From: an uncultured Saprospiraceae bacterium
Lineage (GTDB): Bacteria; Bacteroidota; Bacteroidia; Chitinophagales; Saprospiraceae
NCBI GenBank assembly: GCA_905480605.1
Contig: CAJQRD010000045.1
Coordinates: 1 to 64,000, forward strand
Reading direction: 5' to 3'
DNA: 64,000 bases
Shown here: in pieces, positions 48,868 to 57,910 of the stretch
Layout of the letters: every line of letters starts with the position of its first letter
How positions within the stretch are numbered: the first letter of the stretch is position 1
Translations under genes and position numbers: made by a program
The notes under the pieces: model-generated
What the model was told of the DNA's origin: nothing
Database searches by the model: none
The model's input: the letters and a program-made list of their open reading frames with translations, nothing else

Positions 48868-49026
48868 TACCACTTACGTTCATAATTATCACTTATTTTC
48901 AAGTTTATTCTTCATGTCTCAGCGTTAAAAATACTCGTGATAGCTAAGGCTATCACTGCGTTTTTCGCCTTGATCAATTTTGAATAATTCTTGAAAATAA
49001 AGCGACATTATCAAACGCAAATGGTA
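48868..49026. repeat. 159-bp imperfect palindromic element (MITE-like)
   Basis: Arms of about 77 bases run from TACCACTTACG to GCAAATGGTA and match with a few gaps: TACCA, CGTT, ATTTTCAAG, AAAA and GTGATAGC recur in reverse complement. The centre is GTGATAGC-TAAG-GCTATCAC at 48937-48956. It abuts the stop codon of the 49027 gene. It carries no frame and might be a miniature transposon remnant or an RNA hairpin. Confidence 0.65.
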
Positions 49027-50202
49027 TTATATCCTAACAGATCTTAATTCATCTGAAAATTTACCTTTTAATATTTTTGTAGCTTCTAACAACATGTTTT
49101 CATCATAAGGAAATGGTAATGGGTTGTGTTTTATCCTATTGATGTCATGGTTACATAATGCGCGTTTATCTCCTTTAAATTTTAAAGCGTAATCATCGAA
49201 TCTGGTCTCTACTTCTAGAGGGAAATCCTTTATCACTGTATTCGTTAGGTTATCTATATAAATAAACCTTGCTGCCGCCATACTAGTTTTGGTTCTTTTA
49301 ATCTCAGTTATATGAGCTTTTACAGTTTTAAAGAGTTTAATCTTTACTGGCTTACCTAGCGAATCAATTTTATTTTTCCCATTCTTTGTCTTTGCATATT
49401 TCCAACCATTTTTAACTTTCTTTTTATCAGTATGGCGAGAAACTACTTCCCTTTCTGGACTTACGTCAAGATCAACAAGAATAAATTTCGCAGTGTAGTC
49501 AAATGAATCAATATTAGGATTGTTGAAATAGTACTTTCTCCAAATGCTGTTTAATCTGTTTACATTTATTCTTTCCATTTCTCTTCTGATTTGAAATGGT
49601 GTATATACAAACTCATCACTTCCCAGTTCTACATTAATATGCACTTTTCCAAATTCATGTGCATCTCTTCTTAATGAATAACTATCCTTATAGTTGTCTC
49701 TGTAGTCTGCAACATTTTTGAATTGATTGTATGCACTTCTTGCCAATGATTTATTGTTTTTATCGTATGCGTCTTGCAATAGATCCTTTGCAATAGTATA
49801 TCTAAATTCTGCTGCTTCGTCTAATGTCCTGTTACGTATAGTATGTGTCTTAACAAATTTGAAATGAGCAGTATAACCTTCTTTACTTACAAGAGGTAAA
49901 AATGGTTTTACAGAGTTTTGACGTGCCTCTATTTTATGCGTCAGATTAAGAATTCTGTCCCAATTTTTTGAATACTTTTGGCCGTCTAAGGTTTCTAATA
50001 ATTCCATGTCTCTTGCCGTTACTTTTGCAAATGCTTTTTCAAGAGCTTTGACATGTTTTGTTTTCTTGTTTTTCTTGCCCGCTAGTTCCTTTGTAGCGTA
50101 TGCAATGGCCTTATCATAATTACCCTTTTCGACCATCTTTTCGATGTTCCTACAGCTAGTAATCAGAAGTACCAATCCTAAAGTGTAAAGTAAGTTTTTC
50201 AT
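49027..50202 (-). CDS. Hypothetical lipoprotein with TPR-like helices
   Basis: The signal MKNLLYTLGLVLLITSC carries a lipobox with Cys near residue 17. The N-terminal 180 residues are helical, with EKMVEKGNYDKAIAYATKEL resembling a TPR opening and NKSLARSAYNQFKNVADYRD another; the rest is beta-rich with many basic residues (TDKKKVKNGWKYAKTKNG). I recognise no family. It stands alone, and its stop lies directly against the palindromic element at 48868-49026. Confidence 0.65.
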   Translation of the reverse strand: MKNLLYTLGLVLLITSCRNIEKMVEKGNYDKAIAYATKELAGKKNKKTKHVKALEKAFAKVTARDMELLETLDGQKYSKNWDRILNLTHKIEARQNSVKPFLPLVSKEGYTAHFKFVKTHTIRNRTLDEAAEFRYTIAKDLLQDAYDKNNKSLARSAYNQFKNVADYRDNYKDSYSLRRDAHEFGKVHINVELGSDEFVYTPFQIRREMERINVNRLNSIWRKYYFNNPNIDSFDYTAKFILVDLDVSPEREVVSRHTDKKKVKNGWKYAKTKNGKNKIDSLGKPVKIKLFKTVKAHITEIKRTKTSMAAARFIYIDNLTNTVIKDFPLEVETRFDDYALKFKGDKRALCNHDINRIKHNPLPFPYDENMLLEATKILKGKFSDELRSVRI

Positions 50203-50454
50203 AGGTCGATAATTTAATTGTTACTAATTGTAGGAAAGATGTAGGAATACAAGGTTATGTTACAAAAGACTTTAGGCTTACGTTTTTGTTAACATAAATG
50301 GAATGGGTTTTAACAAAAGTTTTTATGTGCTGCTTTTTTCATTTAGAAAATGAACCACTTTGTTCATCAAACTTAGGTAGAAAAGGAATTTTTTAGGTAG
50401 TGATTGATTACGGTGAATTTTCAAAAGAACAAATCTTTAATTCATAATTACTTA

Positions 50455-51042
50455 TTATTTCAGTTTTTCGGCCAGGTCGTCAATGTTTTTAATAGCTGAG
50501 TAACTTCTTAGAAATTCAAATCTGGTGAATTCTTGGTCGGCTCTAAATCCAAAACCTAAGCTTGTATCTCCTAGGGCAGGTTGCACAATTTTTACAACTT
50601 TGTTCGTATAGATAATTTCATTTTCTTCGTCCCAAATCAATTCGTCTGTAAATAATTTTTCGTTTCTTTTGTTGTAGAGCACAACATTGTTCTCAACGTA
50701 TATTTTACTGTCTTTATCTTTTCTAATAGCGTAATCTGCTGTTAGCCAACTTGTAACCTTTTGATTTTCGTTGAAAAATTCTACATGCAAACCGTTAGGA
50801 AATTCATCATATGATTCTTGTCTTGTAGTATATCTTTTGAGCAATGGACTTAGAATTCGAACTCTCACTATTGCTGAGTCGCTGTATAGCATTTCTATGT
50901 TTTCGCCAATCTCCAAACTGAAATCATTGGGTTCGGAGATACTTTTAACCTCAGCAAGGTCATTTGTACATGAAGCTATAGATAGCAAAACGCAAATTGT
51001 AAAAAGAAAAGCTAATGACTTATTTGAGTACTGTGACATCAT
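50455..51042 (-). CDS. lptC: LPS export protein LptC
   Basis: LptC receives lipopolysaccharide from the inner-membrane LptBFG and passes it along the periplasmic bridge. A hydrophobic N-terminus with an SIASC lipobox-like Cys leads into the LptC beta-jellyroll: IEMLYSDSAIVRVRILSPLL near 48, NGLHVEFFNENQKVTSWLTA near 82, IYVENNVVLYNKRNEKLFTD near 113 and NEIIYTNKVVKI near 142. Its start overlaps the 3' end of the upstream type B protein by 23 bases, so the two are translationally coupled. Confidence 0.9.
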   Translation of the reverse strand: MMSQYSNKSLAFLFTICVLLSIASCTNDLAEVKSISEPNDFSLEIGENIEMLYSDSAIVRVRILSPLLKRYTTRQESYDEFPNGLHVEFFNENQKVTSWLTADYAIRKDKDSKIYVENNVVLYNKRNEKLFTDELIWDEENEIIYTNKVVKIVQPALGDTSLGFGFRADQEFTRFEFLRSYSAIKNIDDLAEKLK

Positions 51043-53098
51043 TTACATATGTTATAACGACTTGATCAATAAATCTAACTTTTGCCATCCAAACAAAAAC
51101 ACCTGGATTTACCAAGTCACTTGTTGTAGAGTTGCAATCTCCAAAACTGCCATCCCAACCAAGATTAGGATTATTAGGTTCTATGTTTTCACATTTATAA
51201 ATGGGATTGCCCCATCTGTCATAAATTATCAGTTCTTCAATAAGTTCAGCCTGTCTACCAAAACCTAAAGTAAAAATGCTGTTGGCATCTCCGCTTGTTG
51301 GAGTTATAACATTAGGAAAATATGCAGGTCTAACAATATTAGCTGTTACAATTACTACATCTTGTTTGCTACAACCAGCATCATTGGTTACTGTAAAAGT
51401 ATAAGTTGTTGTGCCTGGAGCAATAACTTCTGGATTAAGACAATCAGTACAACTTAATCCTTCTGCCGGTGTCCATTCAATTATATCCCCTGGCTCCATG
51501 GGTGTATAATTGGCCATTAATTGGCCACTATAACCAAGATCAACAGTAATATCTGGTCCTGCTTCTGGTATTATCAGAGGAGGTTCTGATACAGTGACTC
51601 TTGTAGTTGTCTCGCATCCTTTAATATCTATAATTGTAATATCATAAATACCAGCTTCTAAATTATTGAATTCTGTATTGGGAATAAAATCACCACTATT
51701 TAAACTAAAATTATATTGTGGTGCTCCTGATATTCCGTCAACCATAATTGTTCCATCAGCATCACCATTACATATTACATCTGTGGCTATAGCTGCCACG
51801 TCTAAGGTAGACGTATCTGCACAACAAGCTTCAATATCAATGTCTAGAATTTTAGTTACGGTACATCCTCTTTCTGACTCTACGGTTAATGCTATAGATT
51901 TTGATCCAAAAGATACATAACTGATATTGTGAGGACCCTCACCAATTGCAATTTGTGGTTCTGCACCAAGCCCGAAGTTCCAAACGTAACTAACAATAGG
52001 ATCAGTTAAGGATTGTGAACTATTGGTTATTTCAATTCTTTTGTCGCATTCAAAAGCATTAATAGTGAAAAGATCAAAGTCTGGTTCTGGCCCTAAAAAT
52101 GTTCCTGTACCTCCGAAATCAATTGAGAATCCAAAGCCTGTTTGGCTGAAGTTGTTGATAAGCAAACCATAGGATATACCAGAAACCATATCTAAAGGTG
52201 CGACGAAATTATTATCGCCAGTAGTACATCCAGCAGTTTCATCTGTATCTGTTTCTCCTGCTCTTAATCCTGTAGGACCGAGGCAGTTTGAATCATTTGG
52301 TCCTCCACTTTGTCCTGAAAACATACAGCGTCTTGAGATTCTTCCTGCACAATCATTTAACCCTCCCGGCAATTCATAAACTATAAAGTCGATATCTTCA
52401 ACAGCACTTGAAGTATTTCCAGGGGTTATTGTAAATTCTAATGTGCCACTTTGGTCACAGGTCCACACATACCATGCAGATGCACTTTCGAACTCCTGAC
52501 CTGGACCAACACAGTCTCCTGTAAGTTCGTTTGTAATAGAACCTTCACCCAATAATTGTTCAATAGAAAAGTCACTTTTGTCACATAATACGACTGCATC
52601 AGGGCAATCTGATTCTGGAGACAATGGTGCAATGAAGTCATCAATACAAAGTGTAAATGAAAAATCTGAGGCATCAGATTCTATTAACAGATAGTAGAGT
52701 TGACCTATTGTCATACCAGTAATAACCAATTCATCATCAGGGGTATTTCCTGTAGAACAATCAAATAATGAAAGTCCTGTGTTGCAGTTTCCTTCATATA
52801 TTGACATTCCAGCTTCTGCTGTTGTTGTTGAAGAAAATATAGATAAAGCTACAGCAGGTTCTCTAGGAATAAAAGTAAACCAAACACTGTTCAAGTGTTG
52901 TTGAAAACATCCTGCTCCAGTTCCTTGTTGATCAAGTCCAGGATCAGGGGTTGCATTGAAATTATTGAATTCTAATTCACCAGAACAATATTTGTCAATG
53001 GATGGAATGTTTATGGCAGTGGTGCAGTCATCATTAAGGGGCTGGGCCTGCATCCAAACAGAACAAAATAAAAGGGTGTATGTCAAAAAGTACCTCAT
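51020..53098 (-). CDS. Secreted adhesin-like protein with PKD/SprB repeats and T9SS type B C-terminus
   Basis: A signal peptide (MRYFLTYTLLFCSVWMQAQ) leads into beta-rich domains: an N-terminal domain (about 20-150) with SVWFTFIPREPAVALSIFS, a second with Cys-rich parts, a PKD-like domain near 350-425 (VSYVWNFGLG), a SprB-like repeat near 450-505 (CNGDADGTIMVDGISG), an Ig-like domain, and a terminal CHU_C domain (YFPNVITPTSGDANSIF, IYDRWGNPIYKCEN, WDGSFGDC) that directs type IX secretion of type B cargo. It is the first gene of the lptC operon. A TAAATTTG -7 box lies at 53128-53121. Confidence 0.9.
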   Translation of the reverse strand: MRYFLTYTLLFCSVWMQAQPLNDDCTTAINIPSIDKYCSGELEFNNFNATPDPGLDQQGTGAGCFQQHLNSVWFTFIPREPAVALSIFSSTTTAEAGMSIYEGNCNTGLSLFDCSTGNTPDDELVITGMTIGQLYYLLIESDASDFSFTLCIDDFIAPLSPESDCPDAVVLCDKSDFSIEQLLGEGSITNELTGDCVGPGQEFESASAWYVWTCDQSGTLEFTITPGNTSSAVEDIDFIVYELPGGLNDCAGRISRRCMFSGQSGGPNDSNCLGPTGLRAGETDTDETAGCTTGDNNFVAPLDMVSGISYGLLINNFSQTGFGFSIDFGGTGTFLGPEPDFDLFTINAFECDKRIEITNSSQSLTDPIVSYVWNFGLGAEPQIAIGEGPHNISYVSFGSKSIALTVESERGCTVTKILDIDIEACCADTSTLDVAAIATDVICNGDADGTIMVDGISGAPQYNFSLNSGDFIPNTEFNNLEAGIYDITIIDIKGCETTTRVTVSEPPLIIPEAGPDITVDLGYSGQLMANYTPMEPGDIIEWTPAEGLSCTDCLNPEVIAPGTTTYTFTVTNDAGCSKQDVVIVTANIVRPAYFPNVITPTSGDANSIFTLGFGRQAELIEELIIYDRWGNPIYKCENIEPNNPNLGWDGSFGDCNSTTSDLVNPGVFVWMAKVRFIDQVVITYVNDVTVLK

Positions 53099-53120
53099 TA
53101 ATGATCTTAGTTTTCTTTAC

Positions 53121-53128
53121 CAAATTTA
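53121..53128 (-). promoter_or_regulatory. Candidate -7 box for the adhesin-lptC operon
   Basis: TAAATTTG on the minus strand fits TAnnTTTG and lies 23 bases before the ATG at 53098. Confidence 0.4.
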
Positions 53129-53320
53129 GACTATAATTTATAAAGCAGATAGTCTTCTTCCATTGCTCGGTTATTACTATTAACGCATTTATTAACAAGC
53201 CTCAATATATAAAAGTTAACATTAAGATACCTTTAACCATCGTTTTGTTTAAAATAATGGCAAAATCATGGTTTAATGTCACCTAAAATGAATTTCTTTG
53301 GGAAATAACTTATTCAAATT

Positions 53321-53992
53321 ATGCTGTATTTAGTGCCAACACCAATTGGAAATCTTGAAGATATAACAATGCGAGCGCTCAATGTGCTTAAAAATGTGTC
53401 TTTGATTTTGGCAGAGGATACGCGTGTGACCAAAAGATTACTCAATAAATATGAAATTGAAACGCCATTAAGTGCCTTTCATGCTCATAATGAACATAAG
53501 CGTTTAGAAAGCATCGTCGCTCAATTACAAGAAGGTCAAGATATTGCATTGGTCAGTGATGCTGGTACCCCTGGTATTTCTGACCCTGGATATTTATTGG
53601 TCCGAGAAGCAGTGGCTTCATCAATTGAATTGACTTGTCTTCCTGGCGCAACAGCCTTGATTCCTGCAGTTGTAATGAGTGGCTTGCCATGTGATAAATT
53701 TCATTATGAAGGATTTTTACCTCAGAAAAAAGGTAGAATGACGCGTTTGAAATACTTATTGAGTATTCCACACACGTTTGTGCTTTATGAATCTCCTCAT
53801 AGAGTCTTAAAAGCATTGAAACAGATCGCTGAATTGTCTGAGTTTGATAGGAAAATATCAATATCCCGAGAGATCTCCAAAATGTTTGAAGAGAACATCA
53901 GAGGTTTGAACTCAGAGTTGATTGTTGAAATCGAATCAAGAAAGGCCGTAAAAGGCGAGATAGTTATGGTTGTTGAAGGTCTAAACGTTTAA
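53321..53992 (+). CDS. rsmI: 16S rRNA (cytidine(1402)-2'-O)-methyltransferase RsmI
   Basis: RsmI adds a 2'-O-methyl group to C1402 of 16S rRNA in the decoding centre. The start LVPTPIGNLEDITMRALNVL is diagnostic. The SAM region follows as ALVSDAGTPGISDPGYLLVREA near residues 76-97, LPGATALIPAVVMSGLP near 108, FHYEGFLPQKKG near 127, and the C-terminal KGEIVMVVEG. Length is 223 residues, shorter than E. coli RsmI because a C-terminal extension is missing, as usual in Bacteroidota. Confidence 0.97.
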   Translation: MLYLVPTPIGNLEDITMRALNVLKNVSLILAEDTRVTKRLLNKYEIETPLSAFHAHNEHKRLESIVAQLQEGQDIALVSDAGTPGISDPGYLLVREAVASSIELTCLPGATALIPAVVMSGLPCDKFHYEGFLPQKKGRMTRLKYLLSIPHTFVLYESPHRVLKALKQIAELSEFDRKISISREISKMFEENIRGLNSELIVEIESRKAVKGEIVMVVEGLNV

Positions 53993-54273
53993 TATCAAGT
54001 CTTTATAAATAGTAGTATTTTTCTATGTGATACTGTTGAGCATTAAGAAATTGACAATTCCATATTTAAAACAGATAATACACGCCCAAAAAGATTAGAA
54101 AGACTCAAAAATTCCTTAAAATTGCCCTCGATTTAGCTTAGTTGTACTTTAAAGCCTCAAATTTTTGAATTAATTGATTTTTAGTAACTTGTAAATGATA
54201 TTATAGATAGTAATTCAATAATTTTAGGGGATATTCAATTGACAAAAACGAGAGGACTTACTTTTAAATTTTA

Positions 54274-55659
54274 ATGGCAGAAAACAAGCCGAAACATATA
54301 GTTGTAATAGTAGCGGATAGCTTAAGATACGATTCTGTATATCAGGATGGTAAAGCTGGTGTGTCTTATATGGAGACAAATGCTACTCAATTTACAAATG
54401 CTTCTTCCCCTGCTTGTTGGACTTTACCCGCTACTGCAAGTTTATTTACTGGTGAATTGCCTCATACCCATCAAGCTACAACTCAAACAAGAGCGCTTAA
54501 GGAAAATGCTTTGACCTTAGCCCAAATTCTTAAGCAGCAAGGCTATAATACTTACCAAATGACGTCCAATGTTGCTACGACCGATATATTTGGTTTGGAC
54601 AAAGGTTTTGATCAAGTTATCAAGACCTGGGAATTGGCAGAACAAAAAGGATTAAAAATATCTCAGCTATTGGTTCTTCTTGGTAAGCACAGAATCAGAA
54701 AGAAATTGTTTTCTCGTGATGCTATTTCTGATAGCTTATCTGCTGATTTAAAAGCAGGAAGTGTTTGGTTTAGAAGTTATTACAAGTTGCTATTCGATCA
54801 TGCGAATCACATCATGGCTGAGCATGATAAAAAGGGTGAACAAGCTTTTATATTTATCAATCTGATGGAAACACATTTTCCTTATCATATTGATAAAGAA
54901 TTTAGATTTTCAAGTAAGAATCCATTCAAAAAAATATCGGAGTTAAGAACTCTGTTTAGTATTATCAACCAAACATTCTTAACAAAAGAAAATTCAATGC
55001 CAAATGATAAGGGATTGAAAACAATAAAGTCGCGACAATCAAAAAGTTGGGAGTTGATTAGAGATGATTTGGATGAATTTGTAAGGTCTCTTCATGAAGA
55101 AAAGGATAATTTGGTTGTTTTCACTTCGGATCATGGTGAAAATTTTGGTGACCAAAACTGGGTCTACCACTTTTCAAATGTGACGGATGCATGTACTAGA
55201 GTTCCAATTTTTTGGTTAGACCATCATGGTGAAACACCAGGTATAAAAGATCATAAAACCAGTTCAAGATTGTTGTTTCATTCTATTGCCAAAAGAGCTG
55301 GATATAAAATTACAAATGGACATGATATGTTTGTCAACAATGTTCATAATATTCCTATTTCACAAAGTTATTGGTACAACAACCATGGCAAAACTTTAGA
55401 TAGATATAAATTTAATCAATTTTGTTTTCACCACAAAGGCATGCGTTACCTCAAGAAAAATGGAACTTGGGCAATTGCAGAATCCACAGACTATGACGAT
55501 GGAATGATTGAAGTGCCTTTTAAGGATATTGAAAAAGGCGTTAACCCGATTCACGAAGTTGTTGAAGACTCAGAAGTAAGAGCTTATTTGGAAAAGCACC
55601 TGAAAGAGTTTTCAGAATTCGAAAAGAAGATTGGTGGTGGTGATAAATATCCATTATAA
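54274..55659 (+). CDS. Sulfatase-superfamily hydrolase with atypical nucleophile
   Basis: This 461-residue protein has no signal peptide. The metal site starts with IVADSLRYDSV near residues 12-22 and ends with FTSDHGENFGDQ near 287. Where sulfatases carry Cys/Ser-x-Pro-x-Arg, this protein has T50-L-P-A-T54 in CWTLPATASLFTG, so formylglycine cannot form at that Thr and the Arg is missing. Thr nucleophiles occur in phosphatase, phosphodiesterase and related members of the alkaline phosphatase superfamily. The substrate may therefore be a phosphate or phosphonate ester. It stands alone. Confidence 0.8.
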   Translation: MAENKPKHIVVIVADSLRYDSVYQDGKAGVSYMETNATQFTNASSPACWTLPATASLFTGELPHTHQATTQTRALKENALTLAQILKQQGYNTYQMTSNVATTDIFGLDKGFDQVIKTWELAEQKGLKISQLLVLLGKHRIRKKLFSRDAISDSLSADLKAGSVWFRSYYKLLFDHANHIMAEHDKKGEQAFIFINLMETHFPYHIDKEFRFSSKNPFKKISELRTLFSIINQTFLTKENSMPNDKGLKTIKSRQSKSWELIRDDLDEFVRSLHEEKDNLVVFTSDHGENFGDQNWVYHFSNVTDACTRVPIFWLDHHGETPGIKDHKTSSRLLFHSIAKRAGYKITNGHDMFVNNVHNIPISQSYWYNNHGKTLDRYKFNQFCFHHKGMRYLKKNGTWAIAESTDYDDGMIEVPFKDIEKGVNPIHEVVEDSEVRAYLEKHLKEFSEFEKKIGGGDKYPL

Positions 55660-55690
55660 GTCATAAGGTCTTGTGGTTAAAGCTTACGTG

Positions 55691-55915
55691 ATAGGCTGCA
55701 GAACTTCGCTAGGGTCGGAATTACGAATTACCAAAATCGGTCATTTTACCTTAGCATACTATCTTAAATATGGAACTTGATCTTTCCTTAGGTTTGTAAC
55801 CTTCGCAAGAAATTACGACTAATACGTTCCTTTGTTCATGCTATATCACCTTTAATAAACTTGCTGTGAGTGAATCCGCGAAAGGTTGCAATCCTTCGCT
55901 AAGGTTTAGGTTAAA
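55691..55915. repeat. Three degenerate CTTCGC-containing intergenic motifs
   Basis: Three related units occur: GGCTGCAGAACTTCGCTAGG near 55694, GGTTTGTAACCTTCGCAAG near 55791, and GGTTGCAATCCTTCGCTAAGG near 55884. They share GG-TGCAA-CCTTCGCTAAGGT. The first continues into a GGAATTACGAATTA stretch echoed loosely in the second. They look like decayed copies of one interspersed sequence. Confidence 0.45.
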
Positions 55916-55920
55916 TATTA

Positions 55921-56288
55921 TCAAGTAGTCGAAATCTTCAAACCAATCATTCCAATAATTATGAGTGCAAAACTTACAAGGTGCTTCCAGGTTAGATTTT
56001 CATCGAAGTAGGTAGCATCTAGAATAGCTGAGATACACAATGCTGTGGCTACCCAAACAGCAAATGCTACAGATGCAGGAATTTTTTTAGAAGCTATCGA
56101 AAAACAAATTACATTGGCCAACCCAAATGTTACATATCCAATAAAGGGTAGTATCGTCAATATACTTTGTTGTACATCTTGAAATTTGATCCATTAGTGG
56201 CGATTTTTTTCATATCCAAAAACTTCAAAGAAACCAACCAAAAGGATTCAAGTATTCCTGCTATGATAAGTAAGAGCCAAGGAGACAT
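55921..56288 (-). pseudogene. Small multidrug resistance (SMR) transporter, frameshifted
   Basis: Two frames combine into one SMR protein. The first (56288-56157) begins MSPWLLLIIAGILESFWLVS, including the essential Glu at position 14, and stops at a TGA. The second (56160-55921) continues with LTILPFIGYVTFGLANVICF, VAFAVWVATALCISAILD and LVSFALIIIGMIGLKIS, which are TM2 to TM4. Adding one T near 56160 rejoins them (KVY then LTILPF). SMR pumps expel cationic drugs using the Glu14 proton cycle. The loop between TM1 and TM2 is somewhat longer than usual. One base is probably missing; assembly error is possible. Confidence 0.75.
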
Positions 56289-56496
56289 TCTTTTTTTTGT
56301 GTAATGTACTAAATCAATTAATGATTAGGTAATTATGAATTATGAATTATTAATTGGAGTTGAAGTCAATAAACTTTTAGCCATAGCGTGTCGACATGTT
56401 AATAGTAATTGCTTATTAGATTAATGAAGCACCGAAAGTTGAACAGGTCTTAGGCGAAGCCAACGATCGGCGAAGTAATAATATTTTGACATCTTA

Positions 56497-57897
56497 TTAG
56501 ATGTGTAAATATCTATTACCAGTTGCGCCTAATGCTGCTTCTTTAACGGCTTCAGAATAAGTAGGGTGGGGATGTGATATCCTTGCCATGTCTTCTGCGG
56601 AAGCTCTAAATTCCATCAAAGCTACTGCCTCCATGATTAGATCAGCCGCTCTGGCGCCACACATGTGAACACCTAGTAGCTCATCAGTTTCTTTGTGTGC
56701 TATCACTTTTATCGAACCTTCAGTATCCATACTTGCTCTTGAACGACCTAAGGCTTTCATTGGAAACTTTCCTACCTTATAAGGAATACCTGCATCCTTA
56801 CATTGTTGCTCTGTTTTACCAACAGCAGACACTTCTGGCCATGTATAGACAACACCTGGGATCAATTCGTAATTAATGTGTGGTTTTTCTCCAGACATAT
56901 ATTCTGCAACGTAAATGCCTTCTTCTTCTGCTTTGTGAGCCAACATTGCACCTTTGATCACATCTCCAATTGCAAAGATTCCTTTTGCTGAAGTTTCTAA
57001 GTGATCATTTACCATAATACGTCCTTTGTCATCGGTTTCTACACCTATGTTTTCTAAACCTAAACTATCTGTGTATGGTTTTCTTCCTATTGCAATCAAA
57101 CAGTAATCTGCTTTGACTTCTTGCTCTTCTTCAGAATCTCTTTTCTTGTATGAAACTGTTGTTCCTTTTGTGGTGGCTTTAACTGAGGTTACAGCGTGTT
57201 TCAAATGAAACTTGATGCCTAGTTTTTTTAATGATCTCTGAAGGTCTTTAGAAACATCTTTGTCCATGCCAGCCAAAATCTTATCTTGGAATTCGATGAC
57301 TTCTACTTCTGTTCCAACACGGGCAAAAACAGAACCTAGTTCCAACCCAATAACACCTGCACCAATGATAACCATTCGTTTGGGTATCTTGGTAATGTTA
57401 AGGGCTTCAGTGGATGTAATAACTCTTTTTTTATCGTAGTTGAAAGAATCTGGTGTTATTGGCTTCGACCCAGTCGCAATAATTGCTTTATCAAAAGTTA
57501 TTGTTTCTGTTTTTTCTGCTGACTTTATTTCAACTTCTGTGTTTGACTTGAAACTACCGTGTCCGGTATATACGTCAATTTTATTTTTCTTCATCAAGAA
57601 AGCCACACCATCGTTTGTTTGCTTTACAACAGATGATTTTCTTTTGATCATTTGTTCAAGATCAGCTTTTAGACCAGTCACCCTTACGCCATGTTCTGCA
57701 AAAGTTGTTTCGGCATTGTGAAAGTGTTCAGTTGAATCTAGTAATGCTTTTGAAGGAATACATCCAACATTTAGGCATGTGCCGCCAAGAACGTCATATT
57801 TCTCAATTACAGCTGTTTTTAATCCTAATTGTGCGCATCTTATGGCACCTACATATCCACCTGGTCCTGAACCAATGATTACTACATCGTACTTCAT
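56497..57897 (-). CDS. lpdA: Dihydrolipoyl dehydrogenase
   Basis: The E3 component of pyruvate and 2-oxoglutarate dehydrogenases re-oxidises dihydrolipoamide using FAD and NAD. The FAD site VVIIGSGPGGYVGAIRCAQ, the redox-active disulfide GGTCLNVGCIPSKALL near residues 38-53, the NAD site MVIIGAGVIGLELGSVF near 180 and the catalytic His-Glu segment AHPHPTYSEAV (SHPHPTYSEAV near 442) are all present. Length is 466 residues. It follows ricT by 13 bases and is probably cotranscribed with it. Confidence 0.97.
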   Translation of the reverse strand: MKYDVVIIGSGPGGYVGAIRCAQLGLKTAVIEKYDVLGGTCLNVGCIPSKALLDSTEHFHNAETTFAEHGVRVTGLKADLEQMIKRKSSVVKQTNDGVAFLMKKNKIDVYTGHGSFKSNTEVEIKSAEKTETITFDKAIIATGSKPITPDSFNYDKKRVITSTEALNITKIPKRMVIIGAGVIGLELGSVFARVGTEVEVIEFQDKILAGMDKDVSKDLQRSLKKLGIKFHLKHAVTSVKATTKGTTVSYKKRDSEEEQEVKADYCLIAIGRKPYTDSLGLENIGVETDDKGRIMVNDHLETSAKGIFAIGDVIKGAMLAHKAEEEGIYVAEYMSGEKPHINYELIPGVVYTWPEVSAVGKTEQQCKDAGIPYKVGKFPMKALGRSRASMDTEGSIKVIAHKETDELLGVHMCGARAADLIMEAVALMEFRASAEDMARISHPHPTYSEAVKEAALGATGNRYLHI

Positions 57898-57910
57898 AAC
57901 TTAAAAAAAT

